Shown: positions 9,377-21,900 of the stretch, in pieces | Numbering within the stretch: position 1 is the first letter of the stretch | Layout: every line of letters starts with the position of its first letter | Notes under the pieces: generated by a model | Database searches by the model: none | What the model was told of the DNA's origin: nothing | The model's input: the letters and a program-made list of their open reading frames with translations, nothing else | Made by a program: the position numbers and the translations under genes | From: Guyanagaster necrorhizus | Lineage: Eukaryota; Basidiomycota; Agaricomycetes; Agaricales; Physalacriaceae | Direction of reading: 5' to 3' | DNA: 64,000 nt | NCBI RefSeq assembly: GCF_019112545.1 | Contig: NW_025064883.1 | Coordinates: 2,043,919-2,107,918 of the forward strand

Positions 9377-12300
9377 GCCATACACCATGCTAATGACCTA
9401 GCAGCAAAGGCCAATGCTGGAAAGGAGAAAAAAACATTCGAGGAAATGGTACCACCATGGGCACAGGACTACCAGGATTTATTTGAAAAAGAAAGTTTCG
9501 ATGAACTACCCGAAGCAAAACCCTGAGACCACACTATTGAATTAACCCCCAATGCAAATGCCAACCTAGATTGCAAGTGTTACCCACTTAGCAACAATGA
9601 ACAACAAGAACTGGACAAGTTTTTAGAAGAAAACTTATCCAGTGAAAGGATCCAGCCATCAAAGTCACCCATGGCATCACCCTTCTTTTTTATAAAAAAG
9701 AAGGATGGAAAACTCTGACCAGTCCAAGATTATCGGAAGCTTAATGAGATGACAATCAAGAATCATTATCTGCTTTCTTTGATCGCAGAACTAATGGACA
9801 AACTTCGGGGCGCTAGATACTACACCAAACTCGATGTTTGGTGGGGGTATAACAATGTACACATCAAGGAAGGTAATGAATGAAAAGCCGCTTTTCGGAC
9901 AAATCGTAGTTTGTTTGAACTGATGGTTATGTTCTTTGGACTCACTAACTCACCTGCCACATTCCAGTGGATGATGAACGACATCTTTAAAGATCTCATC
10001 ACCACTGGAAAAGTCACAATCTATTTAGATGATATCCTCATCATGACCAAAACCAAGGAGGAACATTGCACGATAGTACGTCAAGTACTATCACTAATAA
10101 GGAAACATTGACTCTTTCTCAAAGCAGAGAAATGTGAGTTCGAGATACTAGAAACGGAGTATCTCAGAGTCATTATCAGCAAAGGCAGCATTCAGATGGA
10201 CCCAATCAAAATAGTGGGAGTAACTGAATGGCTGGAACTGACAAAGAAGAAGGAACTGCAATCCTTCTTAGGATTCACTAACTTCTACCACTGGTTCATT
10301 CGGGACTACAGCAAGATAGTCCAACCAATGATACAATTAACCAGGAATTCCCCATGGAGTTGGAGAATTTCCCAACGAGAGGCGTTTAATGACCTTAAAC
10401 GCCACCTAGCCGAAGATGTGGTCTTGGCAATTCCTAGCCAGGAAGGTAAATTCCAGGTGGAAGCAGACTCCAGTGAAGGCACAATTGGAGCTGTACTTTT
10501 ACAGGAACAGGATGGCAGATGGTGACCAGTTGCCTTTATGTCAAAAGTGCTCACGATAACTGAGTGCAACTATGAGATCTATGATAAGGAACTCCTCGCC
10601 ATAATGCTTGCTCTTGCCGAATGGTGGCATTATCTCATTGGAGCAGTCCAAATCTTTGAGATCTGGATAGATCACCAAAACCTCTGATACTTCTGACAAC
10701 CTCAAAAGCTTAACCGCAGACAAGCCCGATGGGTCATGGAACTATCCGAGTATGAGTACACATTACACCACAAGGCAGGTGTAGCAAACAAGAAGGCCAA
10801 TTTTCTCAGCTGCAGGGCAGACTATAACCAAGGAGGAGATGACAACAAGGAGGTCATATTATTATGACCAGAACACTTCCAAGCCATGATAATGCCCACA
10901 GAAGAAGAGATGCATGAACGCATCAAGAGCGCCACCCAAGATCCACACAAGTGGGATCAAAGAATTGCCTCATCACTCAATCACGAGTGGGGACTGAAGA
11001 AAGAAGGGGGAATGATCCGTTATGATGGACAGATCTACATCCCAAGTGATCAAAAGCTTCATGGTGATATCATTGCCACATGCCATAATCATGCAACTGC
11101 TGGACATCCCAGGATTGCAAAAACCAAGGAGCTGGTACTCAGAGAGTACTGGTGGCCCAAAATGGACCAAGATATCATCCGATATGTCAAAGCTTGCAAG
11201 ACTTGTCAAAGGGGCAAGTCATCAACCCAAGCAAAAGCAGCGCCACTACACCCAAATGAGGTCCCTTTGTCACCATAGACCCACATTTCAGTGGATATGA
11301 TAACCGGACTTCCCAAAAGTGAAGGCTATGATGCCATCATCATCATAGTTGATCACTTCTCGAAGGTGATCATTCTGATCATCTGCTCCACCAAATTAAC
11401 ATCCAAAGGATAGGCAAAAATACTATGAGACAAGGTTTATGCAAAGTATAGCATGCCTCAGATAGTAATTTCAGACAGAGGACCACAATTTGTCTCCAAA
11501 TTCTTGGATGACCTGTACCAACTCCTCAACATTAAGAGAAATGCCTCGACGGCATACCACCCACAAACAGATGGCCAAACAGAATAGGCCAACCAAGAAA
11601 TTGAAAAGTACTTATGACTTTTCATCGGTTACAGACAAGACAACTGGACGGAATGGCTCACCCTCGCAGCATTCCAGCACAACAACAGAATTCACTCCGC
11701 AACAGAAAAAACACTGTTCTTTGTGAATTACAGCTGAAATCCCCCAGTGGCGGAGACAGGATGACATCACACAATGACACCAGCATCAACAGACTTTGCA
11801 ATGACAATGGCAAAGATCCATGAAGAAACGAAGACGGCACTAGAAAAAGCTGCTTCGACAATGAAGAAGCAGTATGACAAACACTGGCGGACTGCACATG
11901 AATATTTGATTAACGACAGAGTCTGGTTGGATACCAGAAATCTCCATTTACCAAGGCCAAAACAGAAATTGGCAGACAAATGAACAGGCCCATTCAAAGT
12001 CCTGGCCAGAATCGGCAAATCTGCATACAAGTTGCAACTCCCAGCAACTTGGAAAATCCATAATGTTTTCAACGAAACATTATTGACACCATATATAGCA
12101 CCAGCCTTCCCAAACCAGGAACGTCCACCTCCACCGCCAGCAGAGCTCATCAATGATGAAGAACATTATGAAATCGATGAAGTGCTAAACCACAAAATCT
12201 GACAGGTTAAAGCACGAGGTGGAGGCAGAACAACAACAGTGGACTACCTCGTCAGCTGAAAAGGTTATGGTCCAGAATCAAATCAATGGATCAATGAAAA

Positions 12301-12535
12301 ATATATGAACGCAGAGGACGCCATACATGATTACGAGCACAGAATCAACAAATTGGACATGAAGGGCAAAACATCCAACCGACTGGCTGACGATGGAGGA
12401 ATGTTAATAAAGGACGATGAAGATGATGGTTTGATGGATGAGCCAGAAATGGTCGGGATATACAGCGAAGAGCAATGTCCAACTATTAGTCCAGCAGATC
12501 GGCCACCTCCTGCCAAGAAGGGAGGACTACCCTAA
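9377..12535 (+). pseudogene. A2 Pol remnant (RT to chromodomain)
   Basis: One frame without frameshifts from 9377 to 12535, starting at IHHANDLAAKA. RT catalytic YLDD is intact near 10022-10035; RNase H at about 10420-10700; integrase zinc finger (GHPRIAKTKEL, CKTCQRGK) at 11100-11215; integrase core at 11295-11620 with SDRGPQF and an in-frame TAG just after the QTE; GPY/F at about 11990; chromodomain at about 12155-12345. Many stops (for example 9524, 9716, 10108, 10522, 10686, 11276, 11584, 11981), mostly TGA. The protease and Gag are missing because of the truncation. Confidence 0.9.
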
Positions 12536-12539
12536 CTTA

Positions 12540-12572
12540 ACCATCAGGATGATGGTCTTAAGGAGAGGGTAA
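12540..12572 (+). other. A2 hairpin plus polypurine tract
   Basis: ACCATCA-GGA-TGATGGT forms a perfect 7-bp stem with a 3-base loop, followed by AAGGAGAGGGTAA at the LTR edge. Confidence 0.7.
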
Positions 12573-13106
12573 TGTTACAATTTTTCCTATATTTCTCCTA
12601 TTTTCTTTTCTTTTTCCTTAGAAATGACCTCTATCTTTGCTTAATCAAGGCACTTAGGCCAGTGCTTAGGACCGTGGGAACACTTACCTCAGCAACCCAG
12701 TCAGTCCTTCTCCTATTGCACTGCTGTGTGCTGTGAAGGGAGAAACAATGTCCCTTTTGTTCTTTGACTGCAGTGCAGCAGTAACAGCACACAGCAGGAC
12801 AATAGCTTTTGTGGAGAGACTGGCAACAGCAGGGGAAACAGCATAACAGCAAGACAACAGCTTTTGTGAGATATTTATTTATAGTATGATAACAGAACAA
12901 TATTTAAGTAGCATAGTTCTCGCTGTAATACCCCAGTCTCGAACTAAAGTTTTACTTCACCATCTTATCTCAAGCTCCTGCTACTTGCAATGCCTTGACC
13001 TCACAACACTCTCATCACATCAGTGAACTCAGTCAGACATACCCAAAGTGCGAGGTACCGAACTGTTTATCACATGTTGATTGTCACATGGAATTTGGGC
13101 TTAACA
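12573..13106 (+). repeat. A2 3' LTR
   Basis: 534 bp, TGTTACAATTT to GGGCTTAACA. It carries TATTTAAG and AGTCTCGAACTAA with the usual spacing. It is more diverged from the A1 LTRs than those are from each other. Confidence 0.92.
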
Positions 13107-13331
13107 CTTATGTATTATTTGGATCTGATGTCTTATCTGCTTTTGACATGAATAAATTTAATGGCAGTTAGCAACAAAAACAGAAAAACACTATTGACAT
13201 TCTAAAATCAAATTCTGATCTGTAATTATAAGATAAGATTCAGAAGATGACAACAGATACTAAAGAGAAAAAGATCTTTAGCAGGTTCTTAAAGAACATA
13301 AATTTAAGGTACAAGTGTAAATCTGCCTGTC
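13107..13331 (+). other. Unassigned 225-bp remnant between A2 and B1
   Basis: It matches neither element family. One plus-strand frame reads sensibly (YVLFGSDVLSAFDMNKF..., later DTKEKKIFSRFLKNINL) apart from three stops, so it may be a scrap of an old gene. It ends in CTGTC, the left copy of the B1 target duplication, and its continuation would be at 37168. Confidence 0.35.
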
Positions 13332-13830
13332 TGTTAGGAATGTGCCAATTTGAGTGGGCTTGGGTGTACACACAGAGTCTGGCAGAGTGTATGGGTGTTG
13401 ACAAAGCTATTGGCAACATCACCCTTAAGTCAGAGCCCAAAGATCTGGGTGGACAGAATGGAGTTTCATCAGAGAAGTGAACCTGAATATCCTTCAGAGC
13501 AGAATCTGATAAACGAGATAGAGAGGAATTGAAGTGAGTGTGAAGTGTAGATGGCTTATCCAAGTCAATATTCGAACTGAGTAGTTACGATGATGTATAT
13601 AGCTTTATATACTAATGGTAACTAATTCTGAGTTGGGTTCTATTGGGTTCTGGTGTCAGTATTCACTATCAAGTTTGGGGTCTAGACATTACAATGTGAA
13701 ATATGGATGTGAAATGATAATGGTGAAATGAAATTGGTAGGTAATGGGAAGCAGCTGGAGTCCAGTGGGTAGTGTGATTGGATTTATGGTTGGTTTAGGT
13801 GACATGGAAGCCAGCAGCATGCACATAACA
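13332..13830 (-). repeat. B1 3' LTR
   Basis: 499 bp; on the element strand it starts TGTTATGTGCATGC and ends ATTCCTAACA. The purine-rich CTAAGGAGAAGATAC abuts it on the internal side (element strand) and is the likely polypurine tract. Confidence 0.92.
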
Positions 13831-13953
13831 GTATCTTCTCCTTAGTGTTCTTGCCCTCAAGAGTGCAGATTCCAATGGCCAGTGGAGCCACATGGAAGAT
13901 TGTTGGTGGTCATGAAAGTTTTACAGCTTGAACTGAAACCACCATCTTCACTT

Positions 13954-15253
13954 ATGTCATTGCTCACCATGTATCATTGCTCATGCACTCCCGAGCCTCT
14001 GGTGAGAGGATCCACCCCTGATGGCCCTGAAGAGGCCAAGGAATTGTTTCATCTGGAATGGTGAACTATGGAGGAAGACTATGCAGAGGCTGTGGAGAGC
14101 CATTTGGAGTGGCAAGAGGAGTGGGAGTGAGAGAAAAGAGCCTGGGCAGACTATGTGGCCTGGGAGTCACAGAAAAAGGAGCAGAGGGAGGAATTAGAGA
14201 GGAAGAGAGAGGAAGTTTGGCAGGCCATAGAGAGGTGAGCAAAGGAGGCAGAGAAGAGGGAGGCCATGGAGGCAGCAGCAAGGGTTGAGGCTGAAGAAGT
14301 AGAGCCAGAGGGGATAGTTACAGAGGATGAGTTGCAAATGACCCCTGCAGAGGCCATTGATTTCTGGCTGTGTCAAGTGTTAGCAGAATGGTTTAGTCCT
14401 GGTCCTAGTCTTCACTTCAAGAAGGTGACTCACCATGCACCTCCAGAGTCTGATGATGGGCAGGACAAGGGGACTGAGAAGGATGATGAGTCCAAGGAAT
14501 CCAAGGGGACTCTGGAGAGGAAGAAGAGGGTGTAAGAGAGGAAGAGAAGAGTAGCAGGTCCAGCAGAGAAGGGCCATAAATGCAAGTTCAAGTTGAGGAG
14601 CATAGTGGATGGCAGTGGGACAGAGGTGGTTGTTAGCCCCAAAAAGTAGGCAAAGTTGGAAGTGGCAGAATCAGTGGAGGGTGAAGAATTGTTGGATGGT
14701 GAAAGTAAGTGTCTTGGTTTTCTTTTATGGCTTCACTTAGCTTTTGTTTTCAGAGAGTTGTGTGCATTGTTATCAAGATGATGTACAGTATTATGCACAA
14801 CTGGTAACTGAAGGTGCTGGTTAAGAGTGGACTTGCTCTCACTGCAAGGTCAAGAAAACCACCTGTTTGTTCAACAAGAGCATCACTGTGAGTGAGGTGA
14901 TCAGCAGTGTGAAGGTCTCTGCTGGTCTCCACCAACTTTTAAAATTGATATGTAAGTTGATGCATTATGTGGATGAGTTGGTAGATGAGGTGGCAGATGT
15001 TCACAGTACTATGGCAGGTCTTCAAGATGACTATGGTTCCGATGATATGTCATCTCCTTCAGAGCTGTTTTCAGAGTCTGAGGTGGAGGCTTGGAAGAAG
15101 ATCTGACTGATTTTCAAGGATGAGAGGGATCAGGAGGTGGAGGATCTTTGGGAGGCGATGTTGAAGAGGCTGGACAAGGATATAAAGGAGTTGAAGGAGT
15201 GAAGAGAGAGTTCAGATTCTGGTGCAGGCCCATCAGATTCCACATCTTTGTAA
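13954..15253 (+). pseudogene. Antisense gene inside B1: two exons, coiled-coil and cysteine cluster
   Basis: This gene lies on the strand opposite to B1 pol, tail to tail with it (pol stop at 15433). Exon 1 is 13954-14704, the intron 14705-14753 (GTAAGT to TTTTCAG, 49 bp), exon 2 14754-15253. Joining the exons gives exactly 417 codons in one frame, crossing the splice as GAA-AAG-AGT. The protein has a long Glu/Lys/Arg-rich, probably coiled-coil stretch (about 14075-14300), an acidic/basic middle, then right after the splice CVHC...CSHCKVKKTTC, a cysteine arrangement suggestive of zinc binding, and an acidic Ser-rich helical C-terminus. About eight stops break it. B2 has a shortened copy. Similar proteins seem common as hypothetical proteins in mushroom genomes (from memory). 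Function unknown. Confidence 0.65.
14705..14753 (+). other. Predicted spliceosomal intron of the antisense gene
   Basis: GTAAGT donor, pyrimidine-rich tract and TTTTCAG acceptor, 49 bp. Its removal restores an uninterrupted frame between two cysteine-bearing stretches. It is on the plus strand only, which supports transcription opposite to B1. Confidence 0.65.
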
Positions 15254-15432
15254 AATATTTGTATGAAATGTATATAAGAAGGGGCATCGAATGTTGGTAG
15301 TGAAGAAAAAAAAAATGTAAATACAAGGTTTTAGTTTTGAAAGTGTAAAAGAGGTGATTGAAATGGTAGTGATTAGTGGTTAGAATTGAAATGGTAAGAT
15401 GGGGTGCTGGTGGTGTCCAGAGTAGCATTGTA

Positions 15433-18348
15433 TTAGGAATGGGATATTTGAATGACTTTGAACAAGGGTTCTGGTTTGCCTGAATATTAGTGGTGGAATT
15501 CTTTAATGAATTCATCAGCAGAGAACTTAGAGGCTGGTAACCAAGCAAATTCTTTGTTGGTACCTTCATATCCTAGCCACTGGATTTTGTACAACAGTGG
15601 GCAGTGGAACCAGCAGTCCAGTTTAGAGTTGAGGATTTAGGCTATTTCAAAATGTTCTTCTCCATCGACTTTGACTGAAGGCAGTAGTGGTTGGATTCAG
15701 TTAGAGATGGTGTTTTCTTCTATGGATTCCAATTGTGATATATGGAAAATGGGATGAATAGACTGGAGATCTGGTGGAAGCCTCAGAGTAAAGGAGTGGA
15801 TACCAGGTTGGGCTATGATTTTAAAAGGACCAAGGTATTTTTCTAAAAATTTTCTGGTCAGATGGGTGGTTTTGATATGTTTGGAGCTGAGGTAGGCCTT
15901 GTCTCCCACTATGAATGGGGGTGCTGAAATCCAGTGCTTGTCTGCTTGGATCTTGTAGCGAGACTGAGCTTTGGAAATTTCATTCTTCAGTAATTGATGA
16001 AGTTCATCCAGGTTGACTGCAAAGTCTTGGACCTGAGTGGAGGCAATGTCTCTTTCAGGGTGAACAGTGATGTTGGGGTGATAACCCTTGTTAGCAAAAA
16101 ATGGGGAGATTCTGGTGGACACATTAGGGGCATTGTTGTATGCAAATTCAGCAATGGGTAGGAGGGTGTCCCAGTTATCCTGCTGGTAGAAGCAGTAGAT
16201 GCAGATGTATTATTCCAGAGTTTGGTTTGCTCATTCCATTTGTCCATTGGTCTCTAGATGATAACCAGAGGTAAGGTGGAGTTCCATGTCAAGGGCCATG
16301 GCTAAGGTGTGAGTAAATTGGGAGATAAATTCAGAGTCATGGTCAGATGTGATGTGACTGGATGCCCTATGTTTGGAGAATACATGGATAAGAAAAAGTT
16401 GAGTGAGCTCTATGGAGTTGATAGTGTCATGAGTGGAAATGAAGATGGCTTGCTTGCTAGCTCAGTCTATAACTACTAAGATGGTGGTGAATCTGTTGGA
16501 GTCTGATAGTTGTTCAATAAAGTCCATGGAAATGGAATCCCATGGCTGTTCAGGAACTGGCAGAGGTTTGAGTAACCCATAGGGGTGATGTCTGGATACC
16601 TTATTGTGCCTACAAACTGTGCAGGACTTAATATAGTGTCAGATATATTTATGCATCTTTGGCCAGATGTAGTTCCACTGGACTAGTTCTAATATCTGGT
16701 TTTGACCAAAGTGATCTACCAAGATGTGGTCATGATTGTTTTGTAGTATACAGAGATAGAGATTGTCAGAGTCCAGAATATAGATGTGGCCTTTAAAGTG
16801 AAGGATGTTGGATTTATCAATGGACCATTGAGAAGGAGAGGATTCAGAAGTGGCCTTGGCCTGGTGGAGGCCATCAGAGAATATAGTATCAGAGGATTGT
16901 GCTTGTCTGATATCAGTGTGGAGTTTATCGATATCTATGATGGCACTAGCTCATAGGGTGGGGCCTTCAAGATAGGTTGCTCGGAGTGACACAGAGAGTT
17001 ATTCTTGAGTGAACACAGGTCAGAAATTGTGGAGGTTAATTTAGGTATATTGGCTATCCCCCTCTTTAGGATAGACATTCCATCGTCTACTGAGTGCATC
17101 TGGTTTCCCACCAAGTTTTTCAGGGTGGAATTGGATTACTAGATTGAACTGGAATAGGTATTCAGACCAGTGGATCTGTCGGCAGGTTAGAATCTTGGTG
17201 GTGGCAAAGTATTCAAGGTTCTTGTGGTCTGTTACAATATTGATGGAGTCCATGGAGCCTTCAAGGTAGTGCCATCAATGTTTAAAGGCTTCAAAAATGG
17301 CTAGAAGCTCTTTGTCATGGGTGTTATAGTTGAGTTCAGCATTGTGGAGGCTCTGGGAGCAGAAAGCAATGGGGTGAATTTTGCCATCTTCAAGATAGAT
17401 AGAGAGAATAGCTGCAATTGCATAGTTGGAGGTGTCAGTTTCCACCACTATCTTTTGATTGGAGATCCAGTGAGTAAGAATGGATATGTGTGTAAAGGCC
17501 TGTTTCAACTCATTGAAGGTGGCTAAGCATTTGTCATCAAATTTCCATGGAGTTTTCTTGCAGGTGAGTCATATAAGGGGAAGAACAATATCGCTATATT
17601 CATGTATGAAGTGACAGTAGAAGTTGGCAAAGCCAAGAAAAGATTGGATGTCCTTGACTTTTCATGGCACCAGCCAGTCAACAATGGCCTTGACTTTTTC
17701 TTCAGACATGCAAAGTCCTTCAGGTGATAGGATATAGCCTAGATATTCCATGGAATCCTGATTGAATTCACATTTGAAACCTTTGCAATAGAGTCCATTA
17801 GCTCTAAGTCTGCATAGGACCTTACAAACATGTTTCTGGTGATCTTCCAGATTGTCAGAATATATAAGGATGTTGTTGAGGTAGACTACTACTGATATGT
17901 CAAGCATGTCAGAGAATATATCATTCACAAATCATTGAAATGCCACTGGAGCATTTGTGAGGCCAAAAGGCATGATATGCCATTCAAAGGAACTGTAACA
18001 GGTTCAGAAGGCTGTTTTCCATTCATCTCCTTTAGCTATGCAAACGAGATAGTAGGCATGCCTAAGGTTGAGCTTGGTGTAGATGCATGCAGAGCAGGCA
18101 GAGTTGAGGAGATCAGAAATGTGAGAGAGAGGGTAGTGATCTTTCTTGGAGATTTTGTTTAGGCTATGGTAGTCAATGCAAAGTTGGAGTTCACTGGTCT
18201 TTTTCTTGACAAATAGAACTGGAGCCCCATGTAGAGAGCAGAATGGAGTAATGAACCCATTGCATAGATTATCATCAATAAACTCTCATAGGGTCTTGAG
18301 TTCAGATTCTGAGAGAGAATAAATGGGGCCAAGTGATGAAGATGTTTC
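15433..18348 (-). pseudogene. B1 Pol, C-terminal part (RT to chromodomain)
   Basis: Minus strand, from the A3 insertion point to the stop at 15433. RT: the catalytic motif reads YLNN instead of YLDD (near 17870-17880), both Asp codons changed to Asn; the PFGLTNAPVAFQ block precedes it. RNase H at about 17280-17500 and the [16 protein letters not shown] block at 17050-17240. Integrase zinc region at 16600-16760, core at 16200-16560, then INKGYHPNI and GPFKI at 15800-16100. Chromodomain at about 15470-15680 (EEHFEI, IQWLGYEG). Multiple stops. It is continuous with 26813-27760 once A3 is removed. Confidence 0.88.
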
Positions 18349-18874
18349 TGTTAAGCCCAAACTCCACATGACTATTAACACGTGATAAACAGTTCAGTAC
18401 CTCGCACTTTGGGTATGTCTGACTGAGTTCACTGATGTGTTAACAGAGGTGTGTGGTCAAGACATTGCAAGTTGCTTGAGATAGGATGGTAGAGAATAAA
18501 CTTTAGCTCGAAGCTGAGGTATTACAGCGAGAGCTATACTACTTAAATACTGTTCTGTTATTGTGCTATAAATAAATGTTCACAAAAGATATTGTCTGCT
18601 GTAGAGCTGTTATCCTTGCTGTTGCCAGGCTCTCCACAAAAGCTGTTGTCTTGCTGTTGTGCTGGTTATTGTTGCAGTGCAAGGTGGGACAAAAGGAGCA
18701 TTGTCTCTCCCTTTACAGCACACAGCAGCGTGATAGGAGAGTGACTGACTGGGCTGCTGAGCTAAGTGTTCCCATGGTCCTAAGTGCAGGTTAAGCACCC
18801 TGACTAAGCAAAAATAGGGGTCATTTCCAAGGAAAAAAAAAAGAAAATAGAAGAAAAGTGGAAAAATCATAACA
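18349..18874 (-). repeat. A3 3' LTR
   Basis: 526 bp; plus-strand ends TGTTAAGCCC and ATCATAACA. Next to it (plus 18875-18890) is TTACCCCCTCCTTAAG, the complement of the polypurine tract. Confidence 0.95.
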
Positions 18875-18912
18875 TTACCCCCTCCTTAAGACTATCGTCC
18901 TGATGGTTCAGT
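18875..18912 (-). other. A3 polypurine tract and hairpin
   Basis: On the element strand CTTAAGGAGGGGGTAA touches the LTR, preceded by ACCATCAGGACGATAGT, a weakened copy of the hairpin seen in A2 and A5. Confidence 0.65.
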
Positions 18913-21900
18913 TAGGGTAAGTCGTCAGGTCCCGAAGCAGATAGCTGATCTGCTGGATCCATCATTGGTCGTTGTAGTGTCCGACCGCTATTTTCATCAT
19001 CCTCTTGTAGATTCTTTTTGGTATTGCCTGGTCGAATGAAGTATAGGACAGGGTTATCTTCATTGTCTTCTGTACTATGTGGTCTGCTATTGGCAGGTTG
19101 GTTGATGTATATCTGGCTAGATATTGTCTCTCTTCCTATTGTTGCCACAGTTGGTTTTGGACATATAATGTTGAACATAACCCCCTTCACATCCAATTTG
19201 TTGATTCTGTGCTCATAATCACATATGGCATCCTCTGCATTCATATGTTTTTCATTGACCTATTGATTTGATTCTGGACCATAACCTTTCCAGCTGACTA
19301 GGTAGTCAACAGTTGTTTTCATGCCTCTGCCTCGTGCTTTAATCCTTCAGGTTTTATGGTTTAGGACTTCATCGATTTCGTAGTGTTCTTTATTGTCGAT
19401 GAGCTCCACTGGTGGCGGAGGTGGTCATTCTTGGTTGGGGAAGGCTGGTGCGATGTATAGTGTTAACAATGTTTTATTAAAAACATTATGGATTTTCCAA
19501 GTTGCTGGGAGCTGCAACTTGTATATGGATTTGCCAATTTTAGCGAACACTTTGAATGGGCCTGTTTGTTTGTCTGCCAGTTTCTGTTTTGGCCTTGGTA
19601 GGTGAAGATTTGTAGTATTCAACCAGATCTTGTCGTTGGTTGAATATTCGTGTGCCATACATTTGTGCTTGTCATATTGCTTTTTCATTGTAAGGGCAGC
19701 TTTGTCAAGGGCTGTCTTCGTCTCTTCATAGATTTTTGTCATTATTGTAGCAAAGTCTGTTGAAGCAGGTGTTGTTGTATGAAGTCATCCTATTTGTGCA
19801 ACTGGTGGGTTCTGTCCATAATTCACAAAGAATGGTGTTTTACTCATTGCTGAGTGTATCCTGTTATTATGTTGGAATGCTGCTAGGGCTAGCCATTCCA
19901 TCCAGTCATCCTGTCGATAATTGATGAAAAGTTGCAGGTACTTTTTGATTTCTTGGTTGGCCCATTCTGTTTGGCCATCAGTTTGTGAGTGATATGCCGT
20001 TGAGGTGTTTCGCTTGATATTGAGTAGGTGATATAGGTCGTCCAAGAATTTAGACACGAATTGTGGATCTCTGTCTGAGATTACAACTTGTGGCATGCTG
20101 TACTTTGCATAGACCTCATCTCATAGTATTTTTGTCCATCCTTCAGATGTTAATTCTGTGGAGCAGGCAATCAGAATGATCGCCTTCGAGAAGCGATCGA
20201 CTATGACAATGATTGCATTATAGCCATCACTTTCAGGAAGTCTGGTTATCATATCTACCAAAATGTGGGTCCATGGTGATGAAGGGACCTCATTTGGGTG
20301 AAGTGGTGCTGCTTTCGCCTGTGTTGAGGCTTTGCCTCTTTGACATATCGGATGATATCATAATCCATTTTTGGCCACCAGTACTCTCTTAGTACCAGCT
20401 CTTTGGTTTTTGCAACCCCAAGATGTCTGGCAGTTGCATGATCGTGGCACATGGCAATGATATTTCTATGAAGCTTTTGATTTCTTGGGATGTAGATCCA
20501 TCCATTATATTGGATCATTCCCTTTTCTTTCTTCAGTCTCTGCTCATGATTGAGTGATGGGGCAATTCTTTGATCCCATTTGTATAAATCCCAGGTGGCA
20601 CTCTTAATGCGTTCGTGCATTTCTTCTTCTGTGGGCATTATCATAGCTCGAAAGTGTTCTGGTCATAATAATACAACCTCTTTGTTGTCATCTCCTTCTT
20701 GGTTATGATCTGCTCTGTGGCTGAGGAAATCGGCCTTCTTGTTTGCCATGTCTGCTTTGTGGTGTAACATGTACTCATACTCAGATAGTTCCATGATCCA
20801 TCAGGCTTGTCTGCAATTAAGCTTTTGAGGTTGTCGGAAGTATCAGAGGTTTTGGTGATCGGTCCAGATCTCAAAGATCTGGGCTGTTCCAATGAGATAA
20901 TGCCGCTATTCAGCAAGGGCAAGCATTATGGCGAGGAGTTCCTTATCGTAGATCTCATAGTTGTGCTCGGTTACCGTGAGCGTCTTTGACATGAAGGCAA
21001 CTGGTCGCCATTTGCCATCCTGTTCCTGTGAGAGTATGGCTCCAACTGTGCCTTCACTGGCATTGGCTTCCACCTGGAACTTCTCATCCTGGCTTAGTAT
21101 TGCCAGGATGACATCTTTGGCTAGTCGGTGTTTAAGATTGTTAAACGTGTCCTGTTGGGAAATTCTCCAACTCCATGGGGAATTCCTGGTTAATTGTATC
21201 ATTGGTTGGACTACCTTGCTGTAGTCTCTGATGAACCAGTGGTAGAAGTTTATGAATCTCAAGAATGATTGCAGTTCCTTCTTCTTTGTTGGTTCTGGCC
21301 ATTCCGTTACCTCTGCTATTTTGATGGAGTCCATCCGAATGCTTCCTTCACCGATAATGACTCTGAGGTATTCTGTTTCTAGTATCTCAAATTCACATTT
21401 CTCAGCCTTGAGGAAGAGTTAGTGCTTCCTCATTCTTGATAGTATCTGTCATATGATCATCCAATGTTCCTCCTTGGTTTTGGTCATGATAAGAATATCA
21501 TCGAGATAGATGGTGACCTTCCCAGTGGCAATGAGATCTTTGAAGATATCATTCATCATCCATTGGAATGTGGCTGGTGAGTTAGTGAGTCCAAAGAACA
21601 TAACTGTCAGTTCGAACAACCTGCGGTTAGTTCAAAAAGTGGCCTTTCACTCATCGCCTTCTTTGATGTGGACATTGTTATATCTCTACTGCATGTCAAG
21701 TTTGGTGTAATACTTTGCACTGTGGAGTTTGTCCATCAATTCTGCAATTAAGGGAAGCAGATAATGATTCTTGATCATTATTTCATTGAGCTTCCAATAA
21801 TCTTGCACCAGTCAGAGTTTTCCATCCTTCTTCTTCACAAAAAAGAAGGGTGATGCCATTGGTGATTTTGATGGTTGAATCCTTCCACTGGATAAGTTCT

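Larger units (their letters stand above)
9377..13106 (+). mobile_element. A2: 5'-truncated family A chromovirus
   Basis: It begins abruptly inside pol, immediately after the A1 3' LTR, at the position matching 5567 of A1, and continues to its own 3' LTR (12573-13106). The leader, gag, protease and 5' LTR are absent. No duplicated target is seen at 9377. The shape suggests recombination or deletion between neighbouring elements that left a shared LTR, rather than a separate insertion. Confidence 0.85.

Noticed and set aside
13240..13563. 107-codon minus frame, also seen at 28234-28422 and 53512-53751 (MDKPSTLHTHFNSSL...)
   Set aside because: It lies in the family B LTR in all cases; recurrence is explained by the LTR being repeated, and other LTR copies have stops.
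15114..15569. 151-codon minus-strand open frame (Pro/Ser/Leu-rich)
   Set aside because: It is antisense to exon 2 of the antisense gene and overlaps the end of B1 pol in a different frame; no conservation in B2.
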